Assembly (NCBI RefSeq): GCF_017872975.1
Contig: NZ_JAGGJP010000008.1
Location: 1-64,000 of the forward strand
Origin: Rubellimicrobium aerolatum
GTDB taxonomy: Bacteria; Pseudomonadota; Alphaproteobacteria; Rhodobacterales; Rhodobacteraceae
Direction of reading: 5' to 3'
Length of the DNA stretch: 64,000 nucleotides
The notes beneath the pieces are model-generated. The model was not told where the DNA came from and did no database searches. It saw only the letters and a list, made by a program, of their open reading frames with translations. A program made the position numbers and the translations under genes. Below are positions 37,513-45,159 of the stretch, piece after piece; position 1 is the stretch's first letter, and each line of letters starts with the position of its first letter.

Positions 37513-38177
37513 CGCCCTCCCCGAACCATGGCGAGCGTCGGGGCGGCGTCCGTCCCGACCTCGTGGTGATCCACTACACCGCCATGCGCTCCACCCGCGA
37601 GGCGCTGGAGCGGCTCTGCGACCCGCTGGCCGAGGTCTCGGCCCATTACCTCATCGCCGAGGACGGAGAGGTCCTGTCCCTGGTGCCCGAGGAACGGCGG
37701 GCCTGGCACGCCGGGGCGGGGCGCTGGGGCGAGGTGAGGGACATCAACTCGCGCTCCATCGGGATCGAGCTCGCGAACCGGGGCGACCATCCCTTCGCGC
37801 ATCGGCAGATGGCGGCGCTGGAGCGGCTGCTGGAGGGCGTCCTGTCGCGCTGGTCGATCCCGCCCGAGCGGGTGATCGGACATTCCGACATGGCGCCCGC
37901 CCGCAAGGCCGATCCCGGCCCGCGCTTCGACTGGCGGAGGCTCGCCCGCGCCGGGCTGTCGGTCTGGCCGGAAGGGGGGGAGGCGGAGGTCGAGGCCTTC
38001 TCGCCGTCGCTCCGCGCCTTCGGCTACGACCCGGCGTTGCCGCTGGATCGGCTGCGGGACGCCTTCCGGCTGCGGTTCCGCCCCTGGGCCACCGGCCCGC
38101 TTTCGACCCACGACGCCGGGGCGGCGCTCGACCTTGGGCGGCGCTTTCCCGTTGACCGCCGGGCCTGCGGGGCCTAA
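37509..38177 (+). CDS. N-acetylmuramoyl-L-alanine amidase (amidase_2 / AmpD type)
   Basis: A Zn-dependent peptidoglycan amidase of about 222 residues. It has 'VVIHYTAM' with the first Zn His, 'SAHYLIAEDGEVLSLVPEE', 'SIGIELANRG' and 'VIGHSDMAPARKADPGP' with the second His and catalytic Lys region. No ATG, GTG or TTG exists upstream of residue 19. Family proteins begin with about 'LTPSPN', so the start is probably the CTG at 37509, overlapping the lipoprotein stop as CTGA. A GTG start at 37563 would remove the conserved N-terminus. No signal peptide is seen, which suggests a cytoplasmic recycling role like AmpD. Confidence 0.85.
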   Translation: MTPSPNHGERRGGVRPDLVVIHYTAMRSTREALERLCDPLAEVSAHYLIAEDGEVLSLVPEERRAWHAGAGRWGEVRDINSRSIGIELANRGDHPFAHRQMAALERLLEGVLSRWSIPPERVIGHSDMAPARKADPGPRFDWRRLARAGLSVWPEGGEAEVEAFSPSLRAFGYDPALPLDRLRDAFRLRFRPWATGPLSTHDAGAALDLGRRFPVDRRACGA

Positions 38178-38187
38178 GCGCGGGGGG

Positions 38188-38566
38188 CGCGGATGGCTGG
38201 ATGATCGCGGGGGCCGCAGGGTCCACGAGGAAAGTCCGGACTCCGGAAAGCACGGTGCCGGGTAACGCCCGGCCGGGGAAACCCGAGGGAAAGCGCCACA
38301 GAGAACGAGACCGCCGGCGATCCGTCGCAGGCAAGGGTGAAACGGTGGAGTAAGAGCCCACCGCGGGACGGGCAACCGGACCGGCACGGCAAGCCCCACC
38401 GGGAGCAATGCCAAATAGGGGCCCCGCGTCCGCGAGGACAGGGACGCTTCAACCCGAGGGGCCCGGGTTGGCAGCTCGAGGCCCGCCGGCAACGGCGGGT
38501 CCAGAGGAATGGTCATCCAGGGGCGGCGACGCCCCGGACAGAATCCGGCTTACAGGCCATCCGCGC
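38188..38566 (+). ncRNA. rnpB: RNase P RNA (class A)
   Basis: The catalytic RNA that trims the 5' leader of tRNA precursors. The universal blocks are present: 'GAGGAAAGTCCGGACTCC' near the 5' end (P3/P4 side) and 'CAGAATCCGGCTTACAGG' near the 3' end. The ends pair as the P1 helix (CGCGGATGG with CCATCCGCG), fixing the boundaries to within a few bases. 'GGTGAAACGGTGGAGTAAGA' and 'GCAAGCCCCACCGGGAGCAA' are the expected internal parts. It starts 10 bases after the amidase stop, so its promoter must lie within that gene. Confidence 0.96.
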
Positions 38567-38590
38567 ATCCCTTGGCCCGCCGCTTTCGGG

Positions 38591-38618
38591 TTGACTACGC
38601 CCGAGGCGTGGCTAAAAG
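38591..38618 (+). promoter_or_regulatory. Candidate promoter of rpmG
   Basis: TTGACT (38591-38596) and TAAAAG (38613-38618) are separated by 16 bases, just after rnpB and 54 bases before the rpmG ATG. The -10 match is modest. Confidence 0.45.
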
Positions 38619-38671
38619 GCGGGCTTCATCCGAGATTCACGCGGGCCTCCTCCCGCGACGGGAGAGACGAC

Positions 38672-38839
38672 ATGGCCAAGCCGACCACCATCAAGATCCG
38701 CCTCAACTCCTCGGCGGGGACCGGGCACTTCTACGTCACCAAGAAGAACGCCCGCACCATGACCGAGAAGATGACCGTGCGGAAATACGACCCCGTCGTG
38801 CGCAAGCACGTCGAGTACAAGGAAGGCAAGATCAAGTGA
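38672..38839 (+). CDS. rpmG: 50S ribosomal protein L33
   Basis: A 55-residue ribosomal protein starting [20 protein letters not shown] and ending '[10 protein letters not shown]'. It has the length and sequence of the proteobacterial L33 without the CxxC zinc ribbon, the so-called C-minus form. GGGAGAGACGAC precedes the ATG. A strong intrinsic terminator follows 40 bases after the stop. Confidence 0.97.
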   Translation: MAKPTTIKIRLNSSAGTGHFYVTKKNARTMTEKMTVRKYDPVVRKHVEYKEGKIK

Positions 38840-38879
38840 TCTGAGCCGCCTCCGGCCCCGCCGGGGCCGGGACGGATCG

Positions 38880-38911
38880 GGGGTCGCGCCGGCGAGGCGC
38901 GGCCCCTTTTT
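38880..38911 (+). terminator. Intrinsic terminator of rpmG
   Basis: GGGGTCGCGCC (38880-38890) pairs with GGCGCGGCCCC (38896-38906), 11 bp with one G-T pair, and TTTTT follows directly. It is the clearest intrinsic terminator in the window. Confidence 0.88.
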
Positions 38912-38920
38912 CCGTGACCA

Positions 38921-39032
38921 TGTCCGGACCTGATCTTTGCGTAATGTCCGGACATATGATGTCCGGACTTGATCCGGGAATGTCCGGACAATCGCGCATC
39001 ATGTCCGGACATCTGCGGGCCATGTTCGGACA
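38921..39032. promoter_or_regulatory. Array of six TGTCCGGACA palindromes
   Basis: TGTCCGGAC(C/A/T) cores start at 38921, 38945, 38960, 38981, 39002 and 39023; the last has one change (TGTTCGGACA). Centre-to-centre spacing is 24, 15, 21, 21 and 21 bases, so the last four lie on one face of the helix. The array occupies the whole space between the rpmG terminator and the GNAT gene. It looks like a multi-site operator for a dimeric DNA-binding protein. A short repeat expansion is the alternative. Confidence 0.6.
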
Positions 39033-39130
39033 TCGCCGCATCGGGCCCCGCCGGGATCGGGGGCCGGGCGTCGCGCCTCCGCTTGGCGGGACGGGGCGGG
39101 CGTGCGACGCTCGGGCCGGATGCCCGCGCC

Positions 39131-39622
39131 ATGATCCTCGTCCGACCCGCCACCCTGTCCGACATCGGCGCCGTGGACGCGCTGCTGGGGCGGTCCTACG
39201 GGCCGCTGCTGCGGGGGGACTATCCGCCCTCGACCCTGGTGCTGGCGCTGCCGCGCATGGCGCGGGCGCAGCCGGGGCTGCTGGCCTCGGGGCGCTACTT
39301 CGTGGCGGAGGAGGGGGGCGTCCTCCTGGGGGCCGGCGGCTGGTCGGCGGAGCCGCCGGGGGGCGGGGCGGCGATGCCGGGCCGGGGCCACGTGCGCCAC
39401 GTCGCCACCGACGCGCGGGCGGCGCGGCGGGGGATCGGGCGGAGGGTGATGGCTCGGGTGATGGCGGAGGCGGGCGGGGCGGGGATGGCGCGGCTGTCCA
39501 GCCTGTCCACGCTGACGGCGGTGCCGTTCTACGCGGCGCTGGGCTTTCGGGAGGTGCGGCCCGTGACGCTGGCCTTCGGCGGCGCGGCCTTCCCGGTCGT
39601 GGAGATGGAGCGGGAGCTATGA
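39131..39622 (+). CDS. GNAT family N-acetyltransferase
   Basis: A 163-residue acetyl-CoA-dependent acyltransferase. It opens ILVRPATLSDIGAVDALLGR, the acetyl-CoA pyrophosphate loop is 'ARRGIGRRVMARVM' (Q/RxxGxG/A type), and 'VPFYAALGFREV' closes the fold. The acceptor is unknown. The ATG at 39131 is preferred to one at 38969, because that longer frame is simply the translation of the palindrome array. It converges with the Bax-inhibitor gene across a strong bidirectional terminator. Confidence 0.85.
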   Translation: MILVRPATLSDIGAVDALLGRSYGPLLRGDYPPSTLVLALPRMARAQPGLLASGRYFVAEEGGVLLGAGGWSAEPPGGGAAMPGRGHVRHVATDARAARRGIGRRVMARVMAEAGGAGMARLSSLSTLTAVPFYAALGFREVRPVTLAFGGAAFPVVEMEREL

Positions 39623-39649
39623 GAAAGGGCCGGCGAGGCCGGCCCTTTC
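39623..39649. terminator. Bidirectional terminator between GNAT and Bax-inhibitor genes
   Basis: GAAAGGGCCGGC and GCCGGCCCTTTC form a perfect 12-bp stem with a 3-base loop between two convergent stop codons. The flanking AAA/TTT gives short U-runs in both directions. Confidence 0.85.
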
Positions 39650-39675
39650 GATGCGTCCAGGGACGTGGCGCGGGG

Positions 39676-40419
39676 TCACTCGCGCTGGCTGCCCATGAAC
39701 TGGAGCAGGAACATGAAGATGTTGATGAAGTTCATGTAAAGGTTCAGCGCCCCGAGGATCGCCGACTTGCCGAGCCATTCGCTGTCGCCATGCGAGGCGT
39801 GCTGGACGTATTCGACCTTGATGCGCTGGGTGTCGTAGGCGGTCAGGCCCGCGAAGATCAGCACGCCGATGGCCGAGATGGCGAAGGCCATCGCGCTCGA
39901 CTGCACGAACAGGTTGACGATCATCACCACCAGCAGGCCGATGACGCCGATCATCAGGAAGGCGCCGAGCGGGCCGAGGTCGCGCTTGGTCGTGTAGCCG
40001 TAGAGCGACATCGCCCCGAAGGCGACCGAGGTCGCGAGGAAGGTCTGCGCGATGGAGACGCCGGTGAAGGCGGCGAAGATCCAGGCCATCGACAGGCCCA
40101 TCAGCGCCGAGAAGACGTAGAACATCGCCTGGAGCGCGGCGGCCGAGACGCGGTTCACCGCCCCGCCGATCACGAAGACGAAGATGAGCGGCGCGAACAT
40201 CGCGATCCAGCCCAGGATGTTGGGCTGGAGCGTCGCCGGGTCGCGGAACACCGACAGCAGCGCCGGCGAGGAGCCCACCGCCCAGGCGACCGCGAAGGTC
40301 ACCAGCATCCCTACGGACATCGTGCCGTAGACCTTGTTCATGTGGGCGCGAAGCCCTTCGTCGATCCGCGCGGCCCGGGCCCCGGCCGTCGTCGCGCGGA
40401 TCGTGGAATAGTCAGCCAT
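39676..40419 (-). CDS. Bax inhibitor-1/YccA family membrane protein
   Basis: A 247-residue protein with seven hydrophobic helices after a 30-residue cytosolic N-terminus. Family features are 'HMNKVYGTMSVGMLVTFAVA' at helix 1 and the late 'LTAYDTQRIK' and 'GALNLYMNFINIFMFLLQFM' blocks. Members are proposed to be pH-sensitive calcium leak channels or regulators of membrane proteases. The ATG at 40419 is chosen; 40422 (MMADYS) is adjacent and equally possible, and both sit behind a GGGGGG stretch. Confidence 0.92.
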   Translation of the reverse strand: MADYSTIRATTAGARAARIDEGLRAHMNKVYGTMSVGMLVTFAVAWAVGSSPALLSVFRDPATLQPNILGWIAMFAPLIFVFVIGGAVNRVSAAALQAMFYVFSALMGLSMAWIFAAFTGVSIAQTFLATSVAFGAMSLYGYTTKRDLGPLGAFLMIGVIGLLVVMIVNLFVQSSAMAFAISAIGVLIFAGLTAYDTQRIKVEYVQHASHGDSEWLGKSAILGALNLYMNFINIFMFLLQFMGSQRE

Positions 40420-40530
40420 CATACCCCCCGTATGTTTCGGATTCGGCGCCGCCTGGGGGGCGGCACCCTCGTCGCAGCATATTGGAAGCGGGCCGGGGCA
40501 ATTCAAGAAGCGATCGCCGCCGATGGCGGA

Positions 40531-40743
40531 TCACCGCAGCCAATGGCCGGGGGCGTTCCAGGGCGGCAGGCCGGTGTCGCGCCGGGCGTCGGCGCGGGTC
40601 AGGCCCACGTCCCGGAGCAGGCGGTCGTCGAGCCGCCCGAGCTGGCGGTGGGACCGGGCGGCGGCCAGCATCGCCAGCAGGCGGGCGAGCGGGGCGGGGC
40701 GGGGCCGGGCGAGCGGTCCCCGGATCAGGGCGGCGAGCGGCAT
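40531..40743 (-). CDS. DUF1127 domain small protein
   Basis: A 70-residue basic protein with the YjiS/DUF1127 core 'LDDRLLRDVGLTRADARR' after a hydrophobic/Arg-rich N-terminal part. Small DUF1127 proteins in alphaproteobacteria have been linked to RNA turnover and to phosphate and carbon metabolism. The role here is unknown. GGAGAC precedes the ATG. It is divergent from a LysR-type gene 136 bases away, which may control it. Confidence 0.85.
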   Translation of the reverse strand: MPLAALIRGPLARPRPAPLARLLAMLAAARSHRQLGRLDDRLLRDVGLTRADARRDTGLPPWNAPGHWLR

Positions 40744-40878
40744 GGCGGTCTCCTTGGGCCTGCGGCCCCGTGGGTCCGTGATGCCACGGCCCGGAGCCAT
40801 TCCGATGCTTGATACATGGCCGCGCCGGCCGTATAAGGAAAATGAATGTTTGAGAGGTCTGGGATCAGGGGAGATGAT

Positions 40879-41787
40879 ATGCCGCGCAACCTCGACCTGA
40901 CGGCCCTGCGCTCGCTCGTCACCGTCGCCGACGCGGGCGGGGTGACGCGGGCGGCGGGCCTTCTGAACCTCACGCAGTCGGCGGTGTCGATGCAGCTCAA
41001 GCGGCTGGAGGAATCGACGGGGCTTTCGCTCATCGACCGATCCGGGCGGGGGGTGGGGCTGACCGCCACGGGCGAGCAGCTCCTCAGCTACGCGCGGCGG
41101 ATGCTGGCGCTGAACGACGAGGCCTGGGGGCGGCTGACGCGGCAGGACGTGGAGGGGGAGATCGTGCTGGGGGTGCCGCACGACATCGTCTATCCGGCGA
41201 TCCCCGGCGTCCTCCAGCGATTCGCGGTGGAGTATCCCCGGCTGCGGGTGAACCTGCTGTCGTCCTTCACGATGAAGCTGCGCGAGGAGTTCCAGCGCGG
41301 CGAGGTGGACGTGATCCTGACCACCGAGGACCACGTGGGGCCCGGCGGCGAGACGCTGGCGACGCGGCCGCTGGTCTGGGTCGGCGCCCCCGGCGGGCAG
41401 GCCTGGCGGTCGCGCCCGCTGCGGCTGGCCTTCGAATCGAGCTGCATCTTCCGCGCGGGCGCCCAGCGGGCGCTGGACCGGGCCGGCCTGCCCTGGGAGA
41501 TGGCGGTCGAAAGCAACTCCAGCCGGACGGTCGAGGCGACGGTGAGCGCGGATCTGGCCGTCCATGTCGTGATCGAGGGCAACGAGCCCCCGCACCTGGA
41601 GCGGATCGACCATGGGGGCGCCCTGCCGGGGCTGTGGTCGGTGCACGTCAACCTTTATGCCCGCGACCCCGCCCGGTCGCCGGCGCAGGCGGACCTCGTG
41701 GATCTCATCCGCAAGGAGTATCGGTCCATCGGCCTTCCGAGGCCCCGTCCCGCCCTGGGCGAGATGGCGCGGAGCCATCCGGCCTGA
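40879..41787 (+). CDS. LysR family transcriptional regulator
   Basis: A 302-residue regulator with an N-terminal helix-turn-helix ('LDLTALRSLVTVADAGGVTR', then LTQSAVSMQLKRLEES) and a LysR substrate-binding domain ('IVLGVPHDIVYPAIPGVLQRF'). The ATG at 40879 has GGGGAGATGAT directly upstream and is preferred to 40846. The target is not known; the divergent DUF1127 gene is the obvious candidate, since LysR regulators usually act on the divergent neighbour. Confidence 0.9.
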   Translation: MPRNLDLTALRSLVTVADAGGVTRAAGLLNLTQSAVSMQLKRLEESTGLSLIDRSGRGVGLTATGEQLLSYARRMLALNDEAWGRLTRQDVEGEIVLGVPHDIVYPAIPGVLQRFAVEYPRLRVNLLSSFTMKLREEFQRGEVDVILTTEDHVGPGGETLATRPLVWVGAPGGQAWRSRPLRLAFESSCIFRAGAQRALDRAGLPWEMAVESNSSRTVEATVSADLAVHVVIEGNEPPHLERIDHGGALPGLWSVHVNLYARDPARSPAQADLVDLIRKEYRSIGLPRPRPALGEMARSHPA

Positions 41788-41841
41788 CGGCGGGATTCCG
41801 CGCCCGCTCCACCTGTCCAAAAGGCCAAGGTGACTTGTTCA

Positions 41842-41859
41842 ACCTATCCGTGTTTAGGT
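41842..41859. promoter_or_regulatory. Inverted repeat upstream of the XRE regulator gene
   Basis: ACCTA (41842-41846) and TAGGT (41855-41859) form an imperfectly spaced inverted repeat about 110 bases before the XRE gene. It could be an autoregulatory site, but this is weak. Confidence 0.25.
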
Positions 41860-41970
41860 GTATCCTATGTGGAGTCGTCACGTGGAACTTCCGTCGCCGG
41901 GGCCATCGGTTGCCGGTTGTGAGCCCGTCCTGGGTCTGTCGCGTAGGGTTTTGGCACAATGAGGCACGAG

Positions 41971-42345
41971 ATGAAGCATCCCGTCGATATTCATGTGGGC
42001 AAGCGGATCCGGCACCGCAGATGGACCCTGGGCACCACCCAGCAGCAGCTGGCCGACAAGGTGGGCATCAAGTTCCAGCAGATCCAGAAGTACGAGACCG
42101 GGGCGAACCGGGTCAGCGCCTCGCGGCTCTGGGACATCGCCGGGGCGCTGAACGTGCCGGTGTCGTTCTTCTTCGAGGGGATGGACGGGCAGGCGCAGCC
42201 GGGCCTGGTCAGCTCGGGCGACATGCCCAACGACATCCTGTCGGACCGGGAGGCGCTGGAGCTGCTGCGGTCCTACTACGCGATCCCCGAGGCGCAGCGG
42301 CGGCGGCTGTTCGACCTCGCCCGCGTGCTGAGCGACGCGGCCTGA
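41971..42345 (+). CDS. XRE family helix-turn-helix regulator
   Basis: A 124-residue DNA-binding protein. The Cro/C1-type helix-turn-helix is 'TQQQLADKVGIKFQQIQKYE', with 'TGANRVSASRLWDIAGALNV' as the second half. A C-terminal helix region carries 'ALELLRSYYAIPEAQRRRLF'. Close relatives are widespread in Alphaproteobacteria, usually as single genes, with a core start at 'HPVDIHVGKRIRHRRW'. ATG 41971 (MKHPVD) has GAGG 6 bases upstream. The ATG at 41959 would add only MRHE. Confidence 0.88.
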   Translation: MKHPVDIHVGKRIRHRRWTLGTTQQQLADKVGIKFQQIQKYETGANRVSASRLWDIAGALNVPVSFFFEGMDGQAQPGLVSSGDMPNDILSDREALELLRSYYAIPEAQRRRLFDLARVLSDAA

Positions 42346-42403
42346 GCTTGACCCCGCCGCGCGGGCCGCGCACCCTGTCCCGATCGAGGGAAGGGGGCGG
42401 CCC

Positions 42404-43207
42404 ATGCGCGACACCATCGGTCCCGACCTTCGGGACGCGCTGATCCGGACGGCCCACGCGCTGGCCGACGCGGCGCGGCCCGAGACGCTGCGGCATTTCC
42501 GGACGGGGCTTTCGGCCGAGAACAAGCGGCTGGGCGGCGGGTTCGATCCGGTGACGGAGGCGGACCGCGCCGCCGAGCGGGCGATGCGGGCGGTGCTGGC
42601 GCGGGAGCGGCCGGAGGACGGCATCCTGGGCGAGGAATACGGGAGCACGGCGGGCGCGAGCGGGCTGACCTGGGTGCTCGACCCCATCGACGGGACGCGG
42701 GGCTACATCAGCGGGACGCCGACCTGGGGGGTGCTGGTGGCGGTGGCGGACGCAGGCGGGCCGCTGTTCGGGATCATCGACCAGCCCTACATCGGCGAGC
42801 GGTTCGAGGGCGGCTTCGGGCGGGCGAGGCTCGACGGCCCGCAGGGGCGGGCGGCGCTGCGGACGGGGGGGCCGCGTCCGCTGGCCGAGGCGACGGTGCT
42901 GACGACCTTTCCCGAGATCGGCACGGAGGCCGAGCGGGCGGCGTTCCGGCGGGTGGCCGAGGGCGCGCGGCTCGTGCGGTATGGGATGGACTGCTACGCC
43001 TATGCGCTGCTGGCGGCGGGGCAGGTGGATCTGGTCATCGAGGCGGGGTTGCAGCCCTATGACGTGGGGGCGCCCATCGCCGTGGTGACGGCGGCGGGGG
43101 GCCTCGCGACGGGGTGGGATGGGGCACCGGCGCACGGGGGCGGGCGGATGCTCGCGGCGGCCAACGCGGCGGTCCACGCCGAGGCGATGGCGTTGCTGGC
43201 GGGGTAG
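42404..43207 (+). CDS. hisN: Histidinol-phosphatase, inositol monophosphatase type (HisN)
   Basis: A 267-residue IMPase-fold phosphatase resembling alphaproteobacterial and actinobacterial HisN, which dephosphorylates histidinol phosphate in histidine synthesis. Motifs are 'DPVTEADRAAERAMR', 'GILGEEYG', DPIDGTRGY and a C-terminal 'LQPYDVGAPIAVVTAAGG', where the usual WD is replaced by YD, as in HisN. The purine deaminase follows after 3 bases, so the two are probably co-transcribed despite unrelated roles. Confidence 0.85.
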   Translation: MRDTIGPDLRDALIRTAHALADAARPETLRHFRTGLSAENKRLGGGFDPVTEADRAAERAMRAVLARERPEDGILGEEYGSTAGASGLTWVLDPIDGTRGYISGTPTWGVLVAVADAGGPLFGIIDQPYIGERFEGGFGRARLDGPQGRAALRTGGPRPLAEATVLTTFPEIGTEAERAAFRRVAEGARLVRYGMDCYAYALLAAGQVDLVIEAGLQPYDVGAPIAVVTAAGGLATGWDGAPAHGGGRMLAAANAAVHAEAMALLAG

Positions 43208-43210
43208 GGC

Positions 43211-44545
43211 GTGCGGGACCTGCTCATTCGCGGCGCGGACCTGTGCCTGACCATGGACGACGCCGGGCGCGAGATCGCCGGGTGCGACGTGCTGGTGCGG
43301 GGCGGCGTGGTGGCCGAGGTCGGGCCGGGGCTGGTCGCGCCGGGGGCGGAGGTGGTGAGCGCGGCGGGGTGCCTGCTGACGCCGGGCCTCGTGAACACGC
43401 ATCACCATCTGTACCAGACGCTGACGCGGGCGGTGCCGGCGGCGCAGGACGCGCTGCTGTTCGGCTGGCTGGAGACGCTGTATCCGATCTGGGCGCGGTT
43501 CGGGCCGGAGGAGATGTTCGTCTCGGCGCAGGTCGGGCTGGCGGAGCTGGCGCTGTCGGGCTGCTCGCTGACATCGGACCATCTTTACCTGTTCCCGAAC
43601 GGGGCGCGGCTGGATGATACGGTCGCGGCGGCGCGGGAGGTGGGCCTGCGGTTCCATCCGACGCGGGGGGCCATGAGCATCGGGCGGAGCCAGGGGGGGC
43701 TGCCGCCCGATTCGCTGGTCGAGGCCGAGGGCGCGATCCTGGAGGACTGCATCCGCGTCATCGACGCCTTCCACGATCCGGCCGAGGGGGCGATGCTGCG
43801 GGTGGGGGTCGCGCCGTGCTCGCCCTTCTCGGTCAGCCGGGACCTGATGCGCGAGGCGGCGGTGCTCGCGCGCCACAAGGGGGTGATGCTGCACACCCAC
43901 CTCGCCGAGAACGACGAGGACGTGGCCTATTCGCTGGAGCGGTTCGGCTGCCGGCCAGGGCAGTATGCCGAGGACCTCGGCTGGACCGGGCCGGACGTGT
44001 GGCACGCGCATTGCGTGAAGCTGGACGCGGGCGAGGTGGCGCTGTTCGCGCGGACGGGGACGGGGGTGGCGCATTGCCCCTGCTCGAACTGCCGGCTGGG
44101 GTCGGGGATCGCGCCGGTGCGGGGGATGCGCGACGCGGGCGTGAAGGTGGGGCTGGGGGTGGACGGGTCGGCCAGCAACGACGCGGGCAACCTCGTGGCC
44201 GAGGCCCGGATGGCGATGCTGCTGCAACGGGTCGCGCGGGGGGCCGATGCCATGAGCGCGCGGGAGGCGCTGTGGATCGCCACGCGGGGCGGGGCGGAGG
44301 TGCTGGGGCGGCCCGACTGCGGACGGATCGCGGTGGGCGCGCGGGCGGACCTGGCGCTGTGGGACATGGGCGGGATCGAGGCGGCGGGGAGCTGGGACCG
44401 GGCGGCGCTGCTGCTGGCCGGGCCGGTCCGGGTGCGCGACCTGTGGGTGGAGGGCCGCCGAGTGGTGGCGGACGGCCGCCTATGCACCATCGACCTTCCC
44501 GCCGTATTGCGGCGTCACGCGGAATTGGCGCGAAATCTCGCCTAA
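43211..44545 (+). CDS. 8-oxoguanine deaminase / related amidohydrolase
   Basis: A 444-residue amidohydrolase of the AtzB/TrzN-like group that includes 8-oxoguanine deaminase. Metal and substrate motifs: 'GLVNTHHHLYQTLTRA' (HxH), 'MLHTHLAENDED', 'VWHAHCVKL', 'VAHCPCSNCRLGSG' and 'GLGVDGSASNDAGN'. The 'CPCSNCRLGSG' element is what I recall from 8-oxoguanine deaminases. The GTG start at 43211 lies 3 bases after hisN. A guanine deaminase gene lies nearby on the other strand, which supports a purine role. Confidence 0.83.
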   Translation: MRDLLIRGADLCLTMDDAGREIAGCDVLVRGGVVAEVGPGLVAPGAEVVSAAGCLLTPGLVNTHHHLYQTLTRAVPAAQDALLFGWLETLYPIWARFGPEEMFVSAQVGLAELALSGCSLTSDHLYLFPNGARLDDTVAAAREVGLRFHPTRGAMSIGRSQGGLPPDSLVEAEGAILEDCIRVIDAFHDPAEGAMLRVGVAPCSPFSVSRDLMREAAVLARHKGVMLHTHLAENDEDVAYSLERFGCRPGQYAEDLGWTGPDVWHAHCVKLDAGEVALFARTGTGVAHCPCSNCRLGSGIAPVRGMRDAGVKVGLGVDGSASNDAGNLVAEARMAMLLQRVARGADAMSAREALWIATRGGAEVLGRPDCGRIAVGARADLALWDMGGIEAAGSWDRAALLLAGPVRVRDLWVEGRRVVADGRLCTIDLPAVLRRHAELARNLA

Positions 44546-44651
44546 TGCCTGCGCCAATTCCCGCCGGGGAACTTATAAGGCCCTGATTCCGCCTATGGAA
44601 TGACAGAATGCCAGTCTCTACTCGCCCCGATCGATAGACGAGGGCGAGACG

Positions 44652-45155
44652 ATGCGACTGGTTCCCTGGCTGCTGGCGCCATGGCTGCTTTCGGGCTGCC
44701 TGATGGCCGATCCGACCCCGCGGAACCCCGCGCCCGCCGGGGGGAGCGTGTCGTCGAGCTCGGAGACGATCCCGGCCTCCGCGTCCTCGGTCGCGGGCTT
44801 CGGCGCGGCGCTGAACCGGATGCGGGCGCAGGCCGGGCTGGAGGGGCTGCGCGAGGACGGGCACCTGAAGCGGGCGGCGCAGGCCTTTGCCGAGGACATG
44901 GCCGCCAACGGCTACCATTCGCATCACGGGCGCGACGGATCGACGGTGGTGGAGCGGGCGCGGCGCGCGGGCTGCGGGGGACGCGGCTACGTCGCCGAGA
45001 ACATCGCCTGGGGGCAGGACAGCGTGCAGGACACCTTCGCGGGCTGGTCGGCCTCGGCCGGGCACCGGGCGAACATGCTGGGGCGGAACTACGGCGTCTA
45101 TGGGCTGGGGCAGGCCGGGGGGATGTGGGTGCTGGTCGTCGCGGACGGCTGCTGA
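44652..45155 (+). CDS. CAP/SCP-domain lipoprotein
   Basis: A 167-residue protein. The signal peptide ends in the lipobox LLSGC (Cys16). A Ser/Pro linker leads to a CAP domain with 'LNRMRAQAGLEGLREDGHLK', 'NGYHSHHGRDG', 'ENIAWGQ' and 'AGHRANMLGRNYGVYGLG', so the usual His/Glu cavity residues are present. Bacterial CAP proteins are secreted and of unclear activity. It lies between two purine-deaminase genes and ends 4 bases from the convergent guaD. Confidence 0.85.
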   Translation: MRLVPWLLAPWLLSGCLMADPTPRNPAPAGGSVSSSSETIPASASSVAGFGAALNRMRAQAGLEGLREDGHLKRAAQAFAEDMAANGYHSHHGRDGSTVVERARRAGCGGRGYVAENIAWGQDSVQDTFAGWSASAGHRANMLGRNYGVYGLGQAGGMWVLVVADGC

Positions 45156-45159
45156 GGCG

